Shown piece by piece: positions 7,139 through 15,398 of a DNA stretch of 64,000 bases (the first letter of the stretch is position 1; each line of letters begins with the position of its first letter). Made by a program: the position numbers and the translations under genes. The notes below the pieces were generated by a model. That model was not told where the DNA came from and searched no databases. It saw only the letters and a program-made list of their open reading frames with translations. Origin of the DNA: Candidatus Saccharimonadales bacterium (GTDB lineage Bacteria; Patescibacteriota; Saccharimonadia; Saccharimonadales; Saccharimonadaceae); assembly GCA_039928925.1 (NCBI GenBank), contig JBDSSF010000003.1, forward strand, positions 62,001 through 126,000, written 5' to 3'.

Positions 7139-7591
7139 TTACGCTCGAAGCAGTTCGTACGACATCGACTTGAGCTTCTGTCGCTTCGATTGATTCGCCA
7201 TCTCCCTTTTGATATCAGGGGACATGGGTATTCCTTTGAAGAGGAGCGTCACGTACTGATGTCCCAAAGTTTGCAAGCTGTCCGCGACATCAGACGCAGT
7301 CAGAGTCAGCTGAAGGGCGATTCGCTCACGCGCCTCGGCATCACCGTATCCACGATCGCTACCGAATCGACTTCCCACGACCAGGTCGTAGTAGTACTCA
7401 CGTGATGACTTGAGGGTCGTCACGCTGATTCGAACTACCTGATCGAAGTTTCCGATTGCTCCCACGGAAGCAGTGCCAGACACACCATGCGCGACACTTC
7501 CACTGTCTACTGTGACATTGTGACCTTGGTTCTGAAGGAAATGCAAGAACTTCTCCTTGGAACGGAACCTACGAAAGAGTGGCATTGTCAT
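7139..7591 (-). CDS. Hypothetical protein, GC-rich orphan
   Basis: 150 residues, no family recognised. The N-terminus is M-P-L-F-R-R-F-R-S-K-E-K-F-L-H-F-L; the centre is Gly/Val/Ser-rich with predicted strands, followed by Y-Y-Y-D-L-V-V-G-S-R and a charged helical C-terminus rich in Lys, Arg and Met. The gene is visibly more GC-rich than the surrounding AT-rich sequence, which suggests recent transfer. It fills the space between repeats B and C. An inverted repeat (TACCCCGTA ... TACGGGGTA, about 7061-7110) followed on the minus strand by TTTT may terminate it. Confidence 0.7.
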   Translation of the reverse strand: MTMPLFRRFRSKEKFLHFLQNQGHNVTVDSGSVAHGVSGTASVGAIGNFDQVVRISVTTLKSSREYYYDLVVGSRFGSDRGYGDAEARERIALQLTLTASDVADSLQTLGHQYVTLLFKGIPMSPDIKREMANQSKRQKLKSMSYELLRA

Positions 7592-7712
7592 ACCCCGATC
7601 TGTTCGAAATGAAAAGGACTAGTTATATTATATAATAATGATTACATTTGTTCAATAGCTATCTAAAGGCTCTGCGAAGGATCCTTCTCAAGATTATTTA
7701 TGATGTAGCTTT

Positions 7713-7741
7713 GTTCTAACTTCGTTCACAATGCCCCACCA
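7713..7741 (+). repeat. 29-bp direct repeat, copy C
   Basis: Begins GTTCTAACTTCG and ends ATGCCCCACCA. The 120 nt between this copy and the start of the minus-strand orphan gene is AT-rich and holds nothing else I recognise. Confidence 0.85.
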
Positions 7742-7743
7742 AT

Positions 7744-7781
7744 AAAATAGGCGGACTAATTTGTCCGCCTATTTTATTTTT
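7744..7781. terminator. Bidirectional intrinsic terminator
   Basis: A 13-bp perfect stem (AAAATAGGCGGAC / GTCCGCCTATTTT) with A and T tracts on both sides. It serves the minus-strand gene that stops at 7780 and abuts repeat copy C on the plus strand. Confidence 0.85.
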
Positions 7782-8058
7782 AGCTATTATACCCTTTTGG
7801 TGGATGAATTCCAGCCTGAGCGAGAGAGGCCTTGGCAAGTGTTGCTGAACCATATTTATCTAATGCAATGTCGAGTACTTTGTCATATTGCTCTATTGCA
7901 TCTTGATCTACAGGTTCAACGCCGATACTATCAGGTTCTGCATCGTCATGATCATCTGAGACTTCTGGAATGTCATACTCTATGTATCCATTAACTGGGA
8001 TATCGTACTCATCGCTCGGTAGATCTGCGCCTGGAAGATGATCAATCGTCTGTGTCAT
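7780..8058 (-). CDS. Small acidic hypothetical protein
   Basis: 92 residues from the Met at 8058; the upstream in-frame ATG adds seven residues and is less likely. Strongly acidic centre (E-V-S-D-D-H-D-D-A-E-P-D), no signal peptide or membrane segment. The C-terminal 40 residues form a predicted helix (A-I-E-Q-Y-D-K-V-L-D-I-A-L-D-K-Y-G). No family recognised. It ends at a bidirectional terminator. Confidence 0.65.
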   Translation of the reverse strand: MTQTIDHLPGADLPSDEYDIPVNGYIEYDIPEVSDDHDDAEPDSIGVEPVDQDAIEQYDKVLDIALDKYGSATLAKASLAQAGIHPPKGYNS

Positions 8059-8100
8059 ATTAATAATACTATAACACACTATATGCTATTTTGTCAATAT

Positions 8101-8505
8101 TTATACTGTAGTGTGGTGTTGTGAGCCAATTGTGAAGAGCTTTGCAAATCCCCAGCCGACGAGTGTGTAAACAATAATACCGACAATAGTGCCAATCTCA
8201 AGTGTTGATGCACCATAAGTAGGCTGGTAGCTAAACATACCAAAGAATGGTGCCGCAAAAATACCACTAAGAGAGTAGACGAAATCTACGAACCCATTTC
8301 CCTGATTTGCGCCAAGGAGTTGAAGGACAATACGAACTGCAAGAAGCGCAACGATGACTCCAACTATATACCAGACGACTCGCTGAGCAATTATGCTACC
8401 CGAAAGGCTGCTTCGTGTCTCTACGGCTTGCCTGCGAACTTTCGTATCGCCTGCTTGTTGGTTTGTTTCACGGACCTCAGTAACTTGCGTTTGTTTCTCA
8501 TCCAT
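8101..8505 (-). CDS. YggT-family membrane protein
   Basis: 134 residues: a charged cytoplasmic N-terminus of about 45 residues, then two or three membrane helices (about 43-65, 80-95, 107-128) with the YggT-like V-Y-S-L-S-G-I-F-A-A-P-F block between them. YggT proteins are small integral membrane proteins of unclear role, often near cell-division or osmotic-response genes. Stands alone on the minus strand, with a good AGGAGGTAG-type ribosome binding site before the ATG. Confidence 0.75.
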   Translation of the reverse strand: MDEKQTQVTEVRETNQQAGDTKVRRQAVETRSSLSGSIIAQRVVWYIVGVIVALLAVRIVLQLLGANQGNGFVDFVYSLSGIFAAPFFGMFSYQPTYGASTLEIGTIVGIIVYTLVGWGFAKLFTIGSQHHTTV

Positions 8506-8594
8506 AACTTCTACCTCCTGGTTTTGCTTATGATAATAATCATATCACAATTATTAAATGTTCACGGAGCGCCAATAGATAAGTGAGTACCCTT

Positions 8595-9704
8595 CTATTC
8601 CCAGCGGAAAACTCTAAACGCAATCGTGTAGATGATTATCATCCATAGACCGATAAGACCAACTTGAGGAAGAATATCGACTAAGTGCTTACCTTCAGTT
8701 GCAATGAGGCGAATACCATCAATGACTGGTGTTAGCGGAAGAAAGCTAGATATATTCTGAACCCATTCCGGCATAAGGAAACGTGGGAAGAAAGTACCCG
8801 ATAGAAACATCATAGGAAAGACGATGATGTTTGCGAGTGGCGCAACCTGTCGTTCATTCTTAGCCCATCCACCTAGCGCGAGGCCAATACCAAGTATCAT
8901 AACGATACCAAAAACGAGAAATACAGCTAACTCGAGATAATTACCTACAACATTAAGATGGAAGATACTGAGTGCAACGACAAACATAATACCTAAGCTA
9001 ATAAGACCTATGAAGGCTTGGCCAATCATGACAGATAGGAAATATTGCCAAACTTTTAATGGAGTCGTTGATAGGCGACGCAAAATTCCCATTTTTTTGA
9101 GTTCTGGAAAAACATTGACTGGACCAAAAATTCCCATACCTATAATTGCGAACCCAAGCAGGCCTGCAAATGCATAGTCGAAGCCCGATAGACTACGTTC
9201 ATTTAGTTGTTCGCTCACAACGCTAAACGGTGTTTCATTTTTAACAAGTGTCGAGTTAATGCCATTGAACTGCACAGTCAAAACCGAGCTTAACGCCTGA
9301 GCCGACTGCTGATTATTTTGTGTAAAAACAATCTTTGCCTGTCCACTAGGGATCGTTGCACCCTGCCTCACTTGTCCAAAGTCACTCGGTAGTACAATTG
9401 CAGCATCAAGCTCCGAACGGGTCATTTTATCTTTTGCAGCATCGAGAGTCTTTACGTCCTTATCGACTTTGAGTATCGTGCTGTCAGCTGCTTTTGCGGT
9501 AAAGTCTTTAGCAAAACTACTGGTCGATTCATTAATAATTGCGACTTTGAATGAAACATTGCCCGAACCACTGTTGAGGCCACCAAAAACAAATAAGAAA
9601 ATAAGCGGGAAACCGATACTAAAAAATAGGGCTAACTTATCACGGAAAAAGCGTCGAGTGTTGATCTTGACGAACGTCATGACAGTGAAGAGTGATTTAT
9701 TCAT
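8595..9704 (-). CDS. ABC-2 type transporter permease
   Basis: 369 residues with the ABC-2 topology: one N-terminal helix (about 22-42), a large extracytoplasmic domain (about 45-170), then five helices to the C-terminus. The stretch F-P-M-M-F-L-S-G-T-F-F-P is the typical ABC-2 signature near residue 295. It forms the membrane half of an exporter with the ATPase encoded 2 nt upstream. Substrate is unknown; the DrrA-type ATPase partner suggests lipids, drugs or peptides. Confidence 0.88.
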   Translation of the reverse strand: MNKSLFTVMTFVKINTRRFFRDKLALFFSIGFPLIFLFVFGGLNSGSGNVSFKVAIINESTSSFAKDFTAKAADSTILKVDKDVKTLDAAKDKMTRSELDAAIVLPSDFGQVRQGATIPSGQAKIVFTQNNQQSAQALSSVLTVQFNGINSTLVKNETPFSVVSEQLNERSLSGFDYAFAGLLGFAIIGMGIFGPVNVFPELKKMGILRRLSTTPLKVWQYFLSVMIGQAFIGLISLGIMFVVALSIFHLNVVGNYLELAVFLVFGIVMILGIGLALGGWAKNERQVAPLANIIVFPMMFLSGTFFPRFLMPEWVQNISSFLPLTPVIDGIRLIATEGKHLVDILPQVGLIGLWMIIIYTIAFRVFRWE

Positions 9705-9706
9705 AA

Positions 9707-10468
9707 TTATTGACCCTCCCTAAGCCCTTTACCTGTGAGATCAATGAAAACATCTTCGAGATTTGCCTGTTCAACATGTTGTTTTTTTGAAAAGCCACGT
9801 TTTAGCAACTGTTTGATCAAATTTTTTGGCGTATCAATAGCTACAATTTTACCGTTGTCCATAACGGCAATTCGATCACATAGAATTTCTGCTTCATCCA
9901 TATAATGTGTTGTCATAATAACACTAATACCTTTATCACGAACTTGTTTAATAAGATCCCAAAGATGACGGCGAGCCTGTGGATCCAGACCTGTCGTTGG
10001 CTCATCGAGGAAGAAGACTTTTGGTCCGTGCACAAGAGCTGTTGTAATGCTGAGCCGTTGTTTTTGACCACCTGATAGATTTTCAACATAGCTATTTGCT
10101 TTGTCTTCAAGTTCGACATCACGAAGGAATGCCATTGCATCAACTTTTTCACCATAGGCAGCCCCAAACATCTCAACGACTTCAATCAACTTGGTTTTGT
10201 CTTGAAATGCAGGTGTCTGCGGTTGAACACCAATAAGGTATTTGATTGCTTGAGGTTCTTTTGCGACGTTGATACCATCGATAATCACACTACCGCCGTC
10301 AATTGGACGAAGTGTTTCCATCATTTCAAGGGTCGTCGTTTTACCTGCACCGTTTGGGCCAAGAATACCGAATATCTCGCCTTTTTTAACCGAAAAGCTA
10401 ACACCATTGACAGCTTGTTTATCGCCATATCGCTTCTTTAGATCTTTTACCTCAATCATCATGCTCAT
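9707..10468 (-). CDS. ABC transporter ATP-binding protein (DrrA/NodI type)
   Basis: 253 residues with Walker A G-P-N-G-A-G-K-T-T near residue 40, Q-loop, signature L-S-G-G-Q-K-Q-R, Walker B V-F-F-L-D-E-P-T-T-G-L-D and H-loop T-T-H-Y-M-D-E-A-E. The C-terminal L-E-D-V-F-I-D-L-T-G is typical of ABC-2 exporters. Powers the permease gene that starts 2 nt downstream; the two form an operon. Confidence 0.92.
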   Translation of the reverse strand: MSMMIEVKDLKKRYGDKQAVNGVSFSVKKGEIFGILGPNGAGKTTTLEMMETLRPIDGGSVIIDGINVAKEPQAIKYLIGVQPQTPAFQDKTKLIEVVEMFGAAYGEKVDAMAFLRDVELEDKANSYVENLSGGQKQRLSITTALVHGPKVFFLDEPTTGLDPQARRHLWDLIKQVRDKGISVIMTTHYMDEAEILCDRIAVMDNGKIVAIDTPKNLIKQLLKRGFSKKQHVEQANLEDVFIDLTGKGLREGQ

Positions 10469-10504
10469 ATGTTTTTATTTTACACCGTTTTTACATCAAA
10501 GCAT

Positions 10505-10546
10505 CAAAAAAGCCCCTTTGATATTATGTGAATATCTTCCGGGGCT
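10505..10546 (-). terminator. Two-part hairpin terminator
   Basis: AGCCCC/GGGGCT outer stem and GATATT/AATATC inner stem, followed on the minus strand by TTTTTT. Terminates the 68-residue gene. Confidence 0.75.
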
Positions 10547-10604
10547 CATTTGGCACCTGTTTGTTTGATACTACTGTATCATCAAAGTGCTTGCGGCTGC
10601 AAGA

Positions 10605-10811
10605 TTATTTTTTCTTGCTAATTGTAAGGAACCCGTTACGTGGGTTTTCCTTTACTTCACGGTCTTCTGGAAGATCGGTTGGTACACCTTTTGCGTTCTT
10701 TTCTACCTTTGCGAAGAAGTAGATTGTCTGTGGCTTGCCACCGCGTAGTGTTACGTCAGTTTTGTGCAAGTAGTATGTTACGCCTTTTGAGTTTGTGTGC
10801 TTGTAAGCCAT
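10605..10811 (-). CDS. Small conserved-looking protein, 68 residues
   Basis: Lys-rich soluble protein with the core Y-Y-L-H-K-T-D-V-T-L-R-G-G-K and T-I-Y-F-F-A-K, ending in S-K-K-K. A strong AGGAGG lies 12 nt before the ATG and a clean terminator follows, so it is a free-standing expressed gene. I have the impression that similar small proteins are common in Saccharibacteria, but I cannot verify this. The basic charge would fit nucleic-acid or ribosome association; that is inference. Confidence 0.7.
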   Translation of the reverse strand: MAYKHTNSKGVTYYLHKTDVTLRGGKPQTIYFFAKVEKNAKGVPTDLPEDREVKENPRNGFLTISKKK

Positions 10812-10879
10812 AAGTTCTTATAACCTCCTATTAGTTCTTACAATTGCTAGATTAGCGCCTCTTGAGACCGGTGTCAACA

Positions 10880-11512
10880 TTAAATAGCCTTGTAGTGGCG
10901 ACGAAGGAGAAGACGAAGAATCATGAGCCCAAGTAATCGAGCGACTATAATGACCACTATTCCAAGAGCAAGCAAGACAAAGGAACCTGCAAAATCAGCT
11001 GACCATAGCGGCGAAGTTGTCTCATGTCTGTAAAGCTCTGTGTTTGGAAAAACTAAGTTCTGTTGCGGATTAGGTGAAGGCGGATATTTGGCAAGCTCAT
11101 CTCTTACGCAGCGGACATATGCCTGGGAATATTGACTGTACTGAGTCTTGCATGCTGCGTCAGCTTGTACGTTAACATTGCCATTAGGATTGACGTCACT
11201 GTTCTTTGCTTCTTCGACACTTTTTTGTACATCACGGCGATACTGCTGCTCAAGGTAGAAGGCGCCACTGCCAGCATTCATATGCTCACTTGAGTACCGT
11301 TGTAGATCATACAACCTGCTCTGAATATCATCAACATTTCCCGCTTTATCTGCAGCTATGACGGCTGTTCTGCGTTCATACATACCAATATTATTAAGAC
11401 GTAGGAAAGTTGCCGCAATGAGACTAATAATAAAAAAGAGCACAACTAACTGCCACGTCTTAATACGCCTTAATCTTCTGATGCCCTTTTTTACGCTTCT
11501 TTTATCTGCCAC
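10880..11512 (-). CDS. Hypothetical two-helix membrane protein
   Basis: 210 residues, GTG start. Basic N-terminus (K-K-G-I-R-R-L-R-R), transmembrane helix at about 20-40, an extracytoplasmic helical domain with two Cys (about 120 and 135), and a second helix at about 175-200 with a basic cytoplasmic tail. Cys pairing outside the cell would fit the DsbA-like protein encoded at 22.8 kb. Function unknown. A TACAAT box lies about 40 nt upstream on the minus strand. Confidence 0.7.
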   Translation of the reverse strand: MADKRSVKKGIRRLRRIKTWQLVVLFFIISLIAATFLRLNNIGMYERRTAVIAADKAGNVDDIQSRLYDLQRYSSEHMNAGSGAFYLEQQYRRDVQKSVEEAKNSDVNPNGNVNVQADAACKTQYSQYSQAYVRCVRDELAKYPPSPNPQQNLVFPNTELYRHETTSPLWSADFAGSFVLLALGIVVIIVARLLGLMILRLLLRRHYKAI

Positions 11513-11579
11513 TGAAAAATCCCACCCCTTCTCGGGTTCTCACACTATTGTAGCATGAGGGGAATGCTATACTGAGGCT

Positions 11580-13214
11580 ATGAATGTGTATTTTTCTGGG
11601 ATTGGTGGAGTTGGGATAGGTCCACTTGCTGAGATTGCTTTTGATGCTGGCTACGATGTCCAGGGATCAGATCAGCAGGCTAGTCTCATGACAGCAAAAC
11701 TGAGTGAACGAGGCATTACTGTAAATATCGGTCAAGACGGCAATTTTTTAGAGGCTTGTCACGAGAAAAATCCAGTTGATTGGCTCATATACACTGCGTC
11801 ACTACCCTCTGATCATCCAGAGCTACTATGTGCCCAGGCTCTTGGTATTAAAACCGCAAAACGTGATGAGCTACTCGCACACATCATAAAAGAACGGGAT
11901 CTTAAACTCATCGCTATTGCGGGCACCCACGGAAAAACTACTACTACAGGCATGTTGATATGGGTGCTAAAAGAACTAGGTATTCCTGTAAGCTACTCCG
12001 TAGGCTCAACTCTGAGCTTCGGTCCTAGTGGAAAATATGATCCAAACAGTGAATATTTTGTTTATGAATGTGATGAGTTCGATGAGAATTTTTTACACTT
12101 TTCTCCTTTTTTATCACTCATAACCTCCATAGACTACGATCATCCTGATACATATCCAACGAAACAAAATTACCTCGATGCATTTGCACAATTCGGGCGA
12201 CAGTCTACACAGCTTATTGCATGGCAATCTCAACACGGGGAACTATTTCATGATCATCCAAATGCATGGCTACTCGATCAGACACTTACGGTTCAAATTC
12301 CAGGTGAACATAATCGTCGGAACGCAACACTTGTGATTAAGACAATCGAGAAATTAGCTATCCAGGGTGATGCTGGTACAATTCTCAGCCACTTCCCTGG
12401 AACTGATCGCCGATTTGAACGTCTCGCTGACAATCTTTACTCCGATTACGGCCACCACCCTGTTGAAATTGCAGCAACGCTACAGCTTGCTTGTGAATTA
12501 TCTGAGCATGTCGTGCTTATCTATCAACCTCATCAAAATGTTAGACAGCATGAAGTTCGAGATCAGTATACAAACTGCTTTGAGTCAGCTGAGGAAGTAT
12601 ACTGGCTACCAACCTACCTTTCGCGTGAAGATCCTAACTTACCTATTTTGCCTGCCGAAGCTTTGACACGAAATATCACTAATCGCAACGCCGTTCACAT
12701 TGTTGATTTGAATGACGAATTATGGAATGTTATCCAGAAATCTCTTGACGAAGGAAAATTAGTACTTTGTATGGGTGCCGGGTCAATAGATGGATGGATC
12801 CGCGAACACATTGCGGTTAATCGGGTCGCTAATGTCCTTGTTTCAACTCCTGAAGGAACACTCGTGATGCAGCAGCGAGACAACACACCCGGGATCACTA
12901 ATCCCGGTATGATTACCGGCTTTGGTGGTGCTGTTGAGCCAGGAGAGACAACGAGGGAAGCTGCAATTCGAGAGCTACATGAAGAAACTAACTTAAAGTT
13001 TAACGAAAATGAACTGACTTATCATCGAACTATTTTTCAGCCAATCGTAAATGATGGGACAAGTAGATGGGTTACGTATTACCGTCTACGCGATCAGAAT
13101 ATAGACGGTCTTGAGATTTATGAGGGTGCCGGATACGCGCTCGTTGATCCAAGTGTTAATTTGTCCGAGTTAAACATATCTGAAACTGCCAAAAAAGCAA
13201 TTTCTTTTATCTAG
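11580..13214 (+). CDS. murC: MurC/Mpl-type Mur ligase fused to a NUDIX domain
   Basis: 544 residues. Residues 1-430 are a Mur ligase: G-I-G-G-V-G-I-G-P-L at 8-17, the ATP loop G-T-H-G-K-T-T-T-T at 115-123, E-C-D-E-F-D-E near 163, and the C-terminal D-Y-G-H-H-P-V-E-I block. MurC adds L-Ala to UDP-MurNAc; Mpl adds recycled tripeptide. MurC is the more likely role here. Residues 431-544 are a NUDIX domain with box G-x5-E-x7-R-E-L-x-E-E at 449-471 (Thr where the last Gly is usual). The fusion is unbroken in frame. A TATACT box 6 nt upstream of the ATG implies a leaderless mRNA. Confidence 0.88.
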   Translation: MNVYFSGIGGVGIGPLAEIAFDAGYDVQGSDQQASLMTAKLSERGITVNIGQDGNFLEACHEKNPVDWLIYTASLPSDHPELLCAQALGIKTAKRDELLAHIIKERDLKLIAIAGTHGKTTTTGMLIWVLKELGIPVSYSVGSTLSFGPSGKYDPNSEYFVYECDEFDENFLHFSPFLSLITSIDYDHPDTYPTKQNYLDAFAQFGRQSTQLIAWQSQHGELFHDHPNAWLLDQTLTVQIPGEHNRRNATLVIKTIEKLAIQGDAGTILSHFPGTDRRFERLADNLYSDYGHHPVEIAATLQLACELSEHVVLIYQPHQNVRQHEVRDQYTNCFESAEEVYWLPTYLSREDPNLPILPAEALTRNITNRNAVHIVDLNDELWNVIQKSLDEGKLVLCMGAGSIDGWIREHIAVNRVANVLVSTPEGTLVMQQRDNTPGITNPGMITGFGGAVEPGETTREAAIRELHEETNLKFNENELTYHRTIFQPIVNDGTSRWVTYYRLRDQNIDGLEIYEGAGYALVDPSVNLSELNISETAKKAISFI

Positions 13215-13540
13215 CGGTTGTCACCACTGCCTGAAATTTGGTCCCGCTGCTGGCGACTTGCGAGCTTTGCTATGTTTTTACTACCAACATCATCAAGTTT
13301 AATATCGAAGTGATCAGCCAGCACAGCAACGTACCAAAGAACGTCGCCGAGCTCTTTTGTTAGGTCGCTAACATCCAGCTTGCCAAAGTCACTGCCGTGA
13401 TCACGAATAATCTTTTTTGCCTTTTCTGCAATCTCACCAGTTTCACCGCATAATCCAAGTAATAAATGAAATACTTCATTTGGAGTTTCGTGTGGATTTG
13501 CGGTACGTAAAGCGGCTACTTGATAGTCATTTAAATTCAT
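13211..13540 (-). CDS. MazG-like nucleotide pyrophosphohydrolase
   Basis: 109 residues forming the all-helical MazG fold: G-E-T-G-E-I-A-E-K-A-K-K (E-x-x-E metal site) near 33-44 and E-L-G-D-V-L-W-Y (E-x-x-D) near 65-72. These enzymes hydrolyse non-canonical or excess NTPs to NMP and pyrophosphate. The gene overlaps the end of the convergent murC-NUDIX gene by 4 nt. The C-terminus is a polar tail. Confidence 0.87.
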   Translation of the reverse strand: MNLNDYQVAALRTANPHETPNEVFHLLLGLCGETGEIAEKAKKIIRDHGSDFGKLDVSDLTKELGDVLWYVAVLADHFDIKLDDVGSKNIAKLASRQQRDQISGSGDNR

Positions 13541-13582
13541 ATGTTAAGTATACCAAGCGAGTACATGCACGGCAAAAATTAA

Positions 13583-14134
13583 CTACCGTAGCTGCTTGAG
13601 AGTATCACCTTCCAACTGATACAAGCGAGATGGATTTGTGTCGGTAACCGTACCCCCGTCAACATATACATCGACATCATCACCGAAATAGGCAATGGCT
13701 TCGTCAATTGTTATAGCAGGTGGTAATGATTCAGGATTTGCAGATGGAGCAACAAGGGGTCCCGTCTTACGTAGCAGAGCACGCAACGTATCATCATCTG
13801 GTACTCGATATGCGAGTGAATCTCCCCCACGTAGTAGCCATGCGGCAGCTTGAGTAGATGGTAAGATAACACTATTTCTTCCAGGCCAGAGTGGCGCCAA
13901 GATATCCAAGACTTCCTGTGAGGAATCGTCAGATACATCATCAACCGAGTTAATTAAAACAATTAATTGCTTATGGGGTTGTCGTGACTTTACGGTGTAG
14001 ATAAGCTCGACAGACTCTTCACTTGAAGCGACTGCGACAACTCCATAAATCGTGTCCGTTCGAATCACAGCAATTCCACCAGAGGTCAAAATATCTGATA
14101 AACGGGGGTCGGTGAGGTCGTGAAGTAGTAACAT
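13583..14134 (-). CDS. tsaC: Threonylcarbamoyl-AMP synthase (TsaC/Sua5/YrdC)
   Basis: 183 residues from the ATG at 14134; the longer frame from 14281 runs across the divergent mscS gene and is not used. Features: G-G-I-A-V-I-R-T-D-T-I-Y-G (substrate loop), K-S-R-Q-P-H-K-Q (the K-x-R-x-x-x-x-P-like ATP site), L-W-P-G-R-N-S-V, and P-S-A-N-P near 145. The enzyme makes the TC-AMP intermediate for t6A37 of ANN-decoding tRNAs. Promoter shared back-to-back with mscS; the mRNA is probably leaderless. Confidence 0.88.
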   Translation of the reverse strand: MLLLHDLTDPRLSDILTSGGIAVIRTDTIYGVVAVASSEESVELIYTVKSRQPHKQLIVLINSVDDVSDDSSQEVLDILAPLWPGRNSVILPSTQAAAWLLRGGDSLAYRVPDDDTLRALLRKTGPLVAPSANPESLPPAITIDEAIAYFGDDVDVYVDGGTVTDTNPSRLYQLEGDTLKQLR

Positions 14135-14141
14135 AACACAT

Positions 14142-14149
14142 GTTATACT
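14142..14149. promoter_or_regulatory. Overlapping divergent -10 boxes of tsaC and mscS
   Basis: The 22-bp gap between the two start codons contains TATACT on the plus strand (14144-14149) and TATAAC on the minus strand (14147-14142). Both boxes lie 7 nt from their start codons, so one AT-rich core seems to fire in both directions and give leaderless mRNAs. Confidence 0.65.
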
Positions 14150-14156
14150 ACCACAT

Positions 14157-15011
14157 ATGGATATGATAAATAATTGGTTTTCGCACCATGTTGCTGACAT
14201 AGGGACGATACTCCTTATTGGAGCTGTTACATACTGGGTAGGAAACCTTCTACTAGGCAAGGTTGTTACGAAATTCCTCATCAGTGCCAGACACCGAAAT
14301 TGGCATCCTAAAGATATCGAGAAACGTCAAAAAACACTATCTGCATTGTTTGCAGGTGTGTGGCGCATACTCGTTATTGTTCTTACTGGTGTAGCACTTT
14401 TCCAGTCGATCTTCCCTGACTATAACCTCGCGCCACTTTTTGCTAGCGCAGGTATCATCGGTATCGCTCTTGGTTTTGGTGCGCAATCACTCGTCAAAGA
14501 TTTTCTCTCAGGTTTATTTATAATTTCAGAAAATCAATACAGGGTTGGTGACATTATCGATATTGAAGGATCTAGTGGAACAGTTGAACGCATCGGTACC
14601 CGCTCAACTGTTTTGCGTGATGCTGATGGTAATGTACACTACTTCCCAAATGGTATGGTTATGCATGTCATTAATAAAACTATGGGGTACAGTATGGCAC
14701 GCTTTTCTGTTGCTGTTCATCCGACAAGTGATCTAGAAGAGGTTATTGAAATTATTAATACAATCGGCCTAAAGCTTGCTAGTGAAGAAAACTGGGACCA
14801 AAAGATTATTGAACCACCTGCTTTTGTATCCGTTGGAGAATTCACGGCCACATCAGTAGATCTACTGATTGCAGGCAAGACACAACCGTCTGACCAATGG
14901 TCTGTCACCGCACAAATGCGTCGTCGAATCTTACTAGAATTTGAAAAACGACATATTCAACTTGCTGTTGCGCCAATTTTTCCAGGACAATCACAAAAAG
15001 CGAAAAAATAG
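14157..15011 (+). CDS. mscS: MscS-family mechanosensitive channel
   Basis: 284 residues. Helices at about 15-35, 60-85 and the pore-lining TM3 with A-G-I-I-G-I-A-L-G-F-G-A-Q-S-L-V-K-D at about 102-120, the Gly/Ala-packed MscS signature. It continues into the beta domain (R-V-G-D-I-I-D-I-E-G) and the alpha/beta vestibule. Opens under membrane tension to release osmolytes. Length matches the short MscS class (E. coli 286). Convergent with the two small membrane or secreted genes that follow. Confidence 0.93.
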   Translation: MDMINNWFSHHVADIGTILLIGAVTYWVGNLLLGKVVTKFLISARHRNWHPKDIEKRQKTLSALFAGVWRILVIVLTGVALFQSIFPDYNLAPLFASAGIIGIALGFGAQSLVKDFLSGLFIISENQYRVGDIIDIEGSSGTVERIGTRSTVLRDADGNVHYFPNGMVMHVINKTMGYSMARFSVAVHPTSDLEEVIEIINTIGLKLASEENWDQKIIEPPAFVSVGEFTATSVDLLIAGKTQPSDQWSVTAQMRRRILLEFEKRHIQLAVAPIFPGQSQKAKK

Positions 15012-15398
15012 CTACTGAGATGGTGGCGTATCAGATGCAGGTGGATCTATCTGTAGTGATTGGTCACTCAGTACGTCGCCACCATAGCTATCAACACCTA
15101 TAACTTGTTTTGATGATTTGTTAAAAAGTGTTCGAAAATCATCAATAGCTTGTTTATCGAGAGTACCGGTTGATGAATATGTATCAAACTTATCAGATGG
15201 GATTACTTTGTCGCGCACAGCTTGATAGCCGGGACGACTAAGGTCAAGCTGTGCTGCTCCGCTTGAAGCATATAGTGCAAGTGCACTTCCTACCATAACA
15301 AGAGAAACGATAATGACAGTAACAATCATAATGATGAAGCGGTGCTGGGACCATGGGCTTACTTCATCGCCATCTTTAATTAATTGGTCTTCACTCAT
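15012..15398 (-). CDS. Hypothetical single-pass membrane protein
   Basis: 128 residues: polar N-terminus, one transmembrane helix at about 22-46, then an extracytoplasmic domain with D-L-S-R-P-G-Y-Q-A-V-R and a Pro/Ser-rich tail. Its ATG overlaps the stop of the upstream secreted protein by 4 nt, so the two are translationally coupled and probably interact at the cell surface. No family recognised. Confidence 0.7.
   Translation of the reverse strand: MSEDQLIKDGDEVSPWSQHRFIIMIVTVIIVSLVMVGSALALYASSGAAQLDLSRPGYQAVRDKVIPSDKFDTYSSTGTLDKQAIDDFRTLFNKSSKQVIGVDSYGGDVLSDQSLQIDPPASDTPPSQ

Noticed and set aside
7094-7405. 103-residue plus-strand ORF.
   Set aside because: It is antisense to the minus-strand orphan gene, has an Arg/Leu/Ser-rich shadow composition, and starts in an inverted repeat.
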